The translations under genes and the position numbers were made by a program. Below the pieces are notes generated by a model. The model was not told the DNA's origin and did no database searches. It worked only from the letters and a program-made list of their open reading frames with translations. A stretch of DNA of 64,000 bases, from the NCBI GenBank assembly GCA_030063045.1, contig JAQSEB010000242.1, positions 1 through 64,000 of the forward strand, read 5' to 3'. Shown here in pieces: positions 62,467 through 64,000 of this stretch (its first letter is position 1; each line of letters opens with the position of its first letter). Source of the DNA: Pratylenchus scribneri. Lineage: Eukaryota; Nematoda; Chromadorea; Rhabditida; Pratylenchidae.

Positions 62467-62589
62467 TTAAAAATCTTGACCTAGTTTGTAACAACCGATA
62501 AGTAACCCTTCATTTAATATTACGTTGACAATCTTCGCATAGAATGATGCCAAAATAATTATTGTGAAGAAAATTTGGAGGAATTTCAT
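62467..62589 (-). CDS. Possible small secreted peptide (partial model)
   Basis: A minus-strand ATG at 62589 opens a 40-codon frame with leader MKFLQIFFTIIILASFYA. A donor-like GTAATA after IVN (62523) could splice to downstream minus-strand sequence around 62410-62350 (ESVLSCKTR, then EVESVLTF). The leader is convincing as a signal peptide, but the rest is unconfirmed. Confidence 0.3.
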   Translation of the reverse strand: MKFLQIFFTIIILASFYAKIVNVILNEGLLIGCYKLGQDF

Positions 62590-63532
62590 CACCTTTATCC
62601 TTTTTCAATAAAAGAATGAAAATTGGAAATAATAAAATGGTTTAAAAAAATTTATGAAAAAGAAAAAGAAAAATGATTATTAAAAATTTATAACAGAATT
62701 TTAAACATTATAAAATGGAATATGTATTCGTTAAATATTCCATTTAAATATTGGGGTTCAGAAGAATTGCCCATTAAAAAATTGTTGAATATTAATAAGG
62801 TTCAAAATATTTAATTGAATCTTTTTATCGTCTTTTGGTTGATTTTGATGTGTCTTCGATTCATTTTTCCATAATGTTTCCCAAATTTTTAAAATGGAAT
62901 AAAAGCACCAACTGCTGGAATGTTGTAACACCATGGTAAATATAAAGAAGTAAAGTGACAATATCAATTTGTCAGTTTCGACTAAAATCATAAATAAATA
63001 GAAAATTTTTAAAAAATTAAAAGACAGAAATCAGTGCATGGAGTTTTATTGTATTTTTGAATTGCAATCCAATACAGGAGAAATTTTCTGGCATTTACCA
63101 TTGTAAAAGATGAGCAAACCCAAAAATTGCAATATATGAGCCCTTTGGAACAATTATCAAAAATTGAAACAAAAAAATTTCTATTTTTCTCAAACAAAAT
63201 AATGATTACTAATTGTTTTCACTTTAAAATATATTAGGCTTATACTTATAACAATTTCATTTTTTATAGAGTTTGTTTTAGTTTTCTATTATTTTTATAT
63301 TGGAAGTTGTAAACAATCGCAACAATCGCAAATAAATCTTTTAAAAATTATAGTTTTTATGATAATGTCTTAAATTTAAACAAAAATTATAAAATTACTT
63401 CTAATCGCAAAGTTCTTTTTTCAAATTTTATTAGTTAAAAGTTATCAAATTAACATGATATCTATCGATGTGCATCTTTTTTATTCTAATCCTTCAAATA
63501 ATTGATTCATGGGTTGATCAAGGCCTGCGCAA
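62590..63532. other. AT-rich, unassigned
   Basis: Minus-strand ORFs of 77 and 62 codons (about 62758-62991 and 63009-63197) have no recognisable domain, leader or paralogue; I do not call them genes. Confidence 0.35.
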
Positions 63533-63640
63533 TCAATGAGTGCAGTTATGTTCGCAGCAATATGGGACGAGAATCTGGCTGCCCTCAGGAGCACATTCCT
63601 TGCATGCCACTACAGCCTCTTTTCCGCATTGGTTGTGGCC
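63533..63640 (-). CDS. Cys-rich C-terminal coding end truncated by a MITE
   Basis: On the minus strand a G+C-richer frame reads NQCGKEAVVACKECAPEGSQ, then LVPYCCEHNC and TH before TGA (63535-63533). Six Cys in about 34 residues suggest a zinc-binding or disulfide-rich fold. Its upstream side meets the CAGGG terminus of the MITE at 63640, so the rest of the exon should lie beyond the window. Family not recognised. Confidence 0.45.
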   Translation of the reverse strand, partial: GHNQCGKEAVVACKECAPEGSQILVPYCCEHNCTH

Positions 63641-64000
63641 AGGGCTGTGCAGGTGCCGGCTGAGACCCGGCACGGCACGGCACGTGCCGGCCTTCGTCCG
63701 GCACGGCACGGCACCACTTTTCCGTGCCGGCTGAAAGCCGGCACGGCATGGCACGTGCCGGCACGGTGTCAGCACATATTAAAAAAATTTTTTTGTTATC
63801 AAAAAGTGAAAAAATTTTATGTCAATTTCAAAAATAAATTCTAATTTGCAAATAAAATCCAAAATTTACAAATGAAAATTCAATTTAAACGTATTTTTAC
63901 AATGAATTAAATGATTTTCTTCACTTATTAATGCTCCAAAAAATTATTTATATGCCTTTTCCCGCCTTCGGCCGGGTCTGTGCCGGCACTGTGCCGGCAC
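63640..64000. mobile_element. hAT-type MITE, left part (runs off the window)
   Basis: It begins CAGGGCTGTGCAGGTGCCGG and continues as repeated CCGGCACGGCACG and CGTGCCGGC words, then AT-rich sequence, then CCGGC words again at the window end. This mirrors the two complete hAT MITEs in layout. The preceding octamer GTTGTGGC (63632-63639) should be repeated after the missing right end. Confidence 0.8.

Noticed and set aside
1..64000. tRNA or rRNA genes
   Set aside because: I looked for A/B-box-like and conserved rRNA stretches by eye and found nothing convincing; a tRNA scan was not possible.

Overview
This window looks like nuclear DNA from an AT-rich nematode. Genes are broken into many short exons with GT-AG (and several GC-AG) introns and very A/T-rich intergenic DNA. 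The gene content is nematode-like: serpentine chemoreceptors of Srsx-, Srg- and Srt-like types, a PAN/mucin secreted protein and a Gly/Trp-rich small secreted peptide. Base composition and families would fit a tylenchid such as a root-knot nematode, but the species is inference. All gene models were built by hand by joining splice sites in phase; none has transcript support.

Region 1 (318-20256) is the most unusual. Thirty-three exons can be joined with matching phases into one open frame of about 2,750 codons: a signal-peptide exon, a module of unknown function, a complete Ulp1/SENP-type (C48) cysteine protease domain, a second copy of the module, and a complete eukaryotic poly(A) polymerase core. 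The two module copies share exon order, intron phases and even a 40-nt micro-exon. It may be one fusion gene or two tandem genes (split near 9.1-9.8 kb); both halves are listed. Its introns hold a 630-bp foldback element and a ~39-copy, 50-bp minisatellite.

Region 2 (about 20.3-42.5 kb) is a receptor cluster built by segmental duplication. It has an intact Srsx-like gene (21584-24354), a frameshifted paralogue (31523-33617) and a relic (about 34175-34554); an Srg-like gene whose third exon carries a hAT-type MITE with a perfect 8-bp target duplication (27361-29370) and its intact paralogue (41309-42486); and an Srt-like gene (35641-39824). Two near-identical small secreted-peptide genes lie on the minus strand (25046-25237 and 29737-29928) and were copied with the same blocks.

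Region 3 (about 42.5-46 kb) is mostly intergenic, with a second hAT MITE (44116-44618), an unassigned ORF and a minus-strand membrane-helix exon.

Region 4 (46076-60725) is one large secreted protein gene of 20 exons (about 2,566 aa): two PAN domains, a ~1,600-residue Ser/Thr-rich N-glycosylatable mucin-like region, then three PAN domains. Its central exons hold 1, 2, 4 and 1 copies of a 44-residue unit; introns between them carry a 25-bp minisatellite and use GC donors.

Region 5 (61 kb to end) has a minus-strand Gly/Trp/Arg-rich secreted peptide gene resembling nematode antimicrobial peptides, a possible small secreted peptide, and a Cys-rich minus-strand coding end that abuts another hAT-type MITE running off the window.
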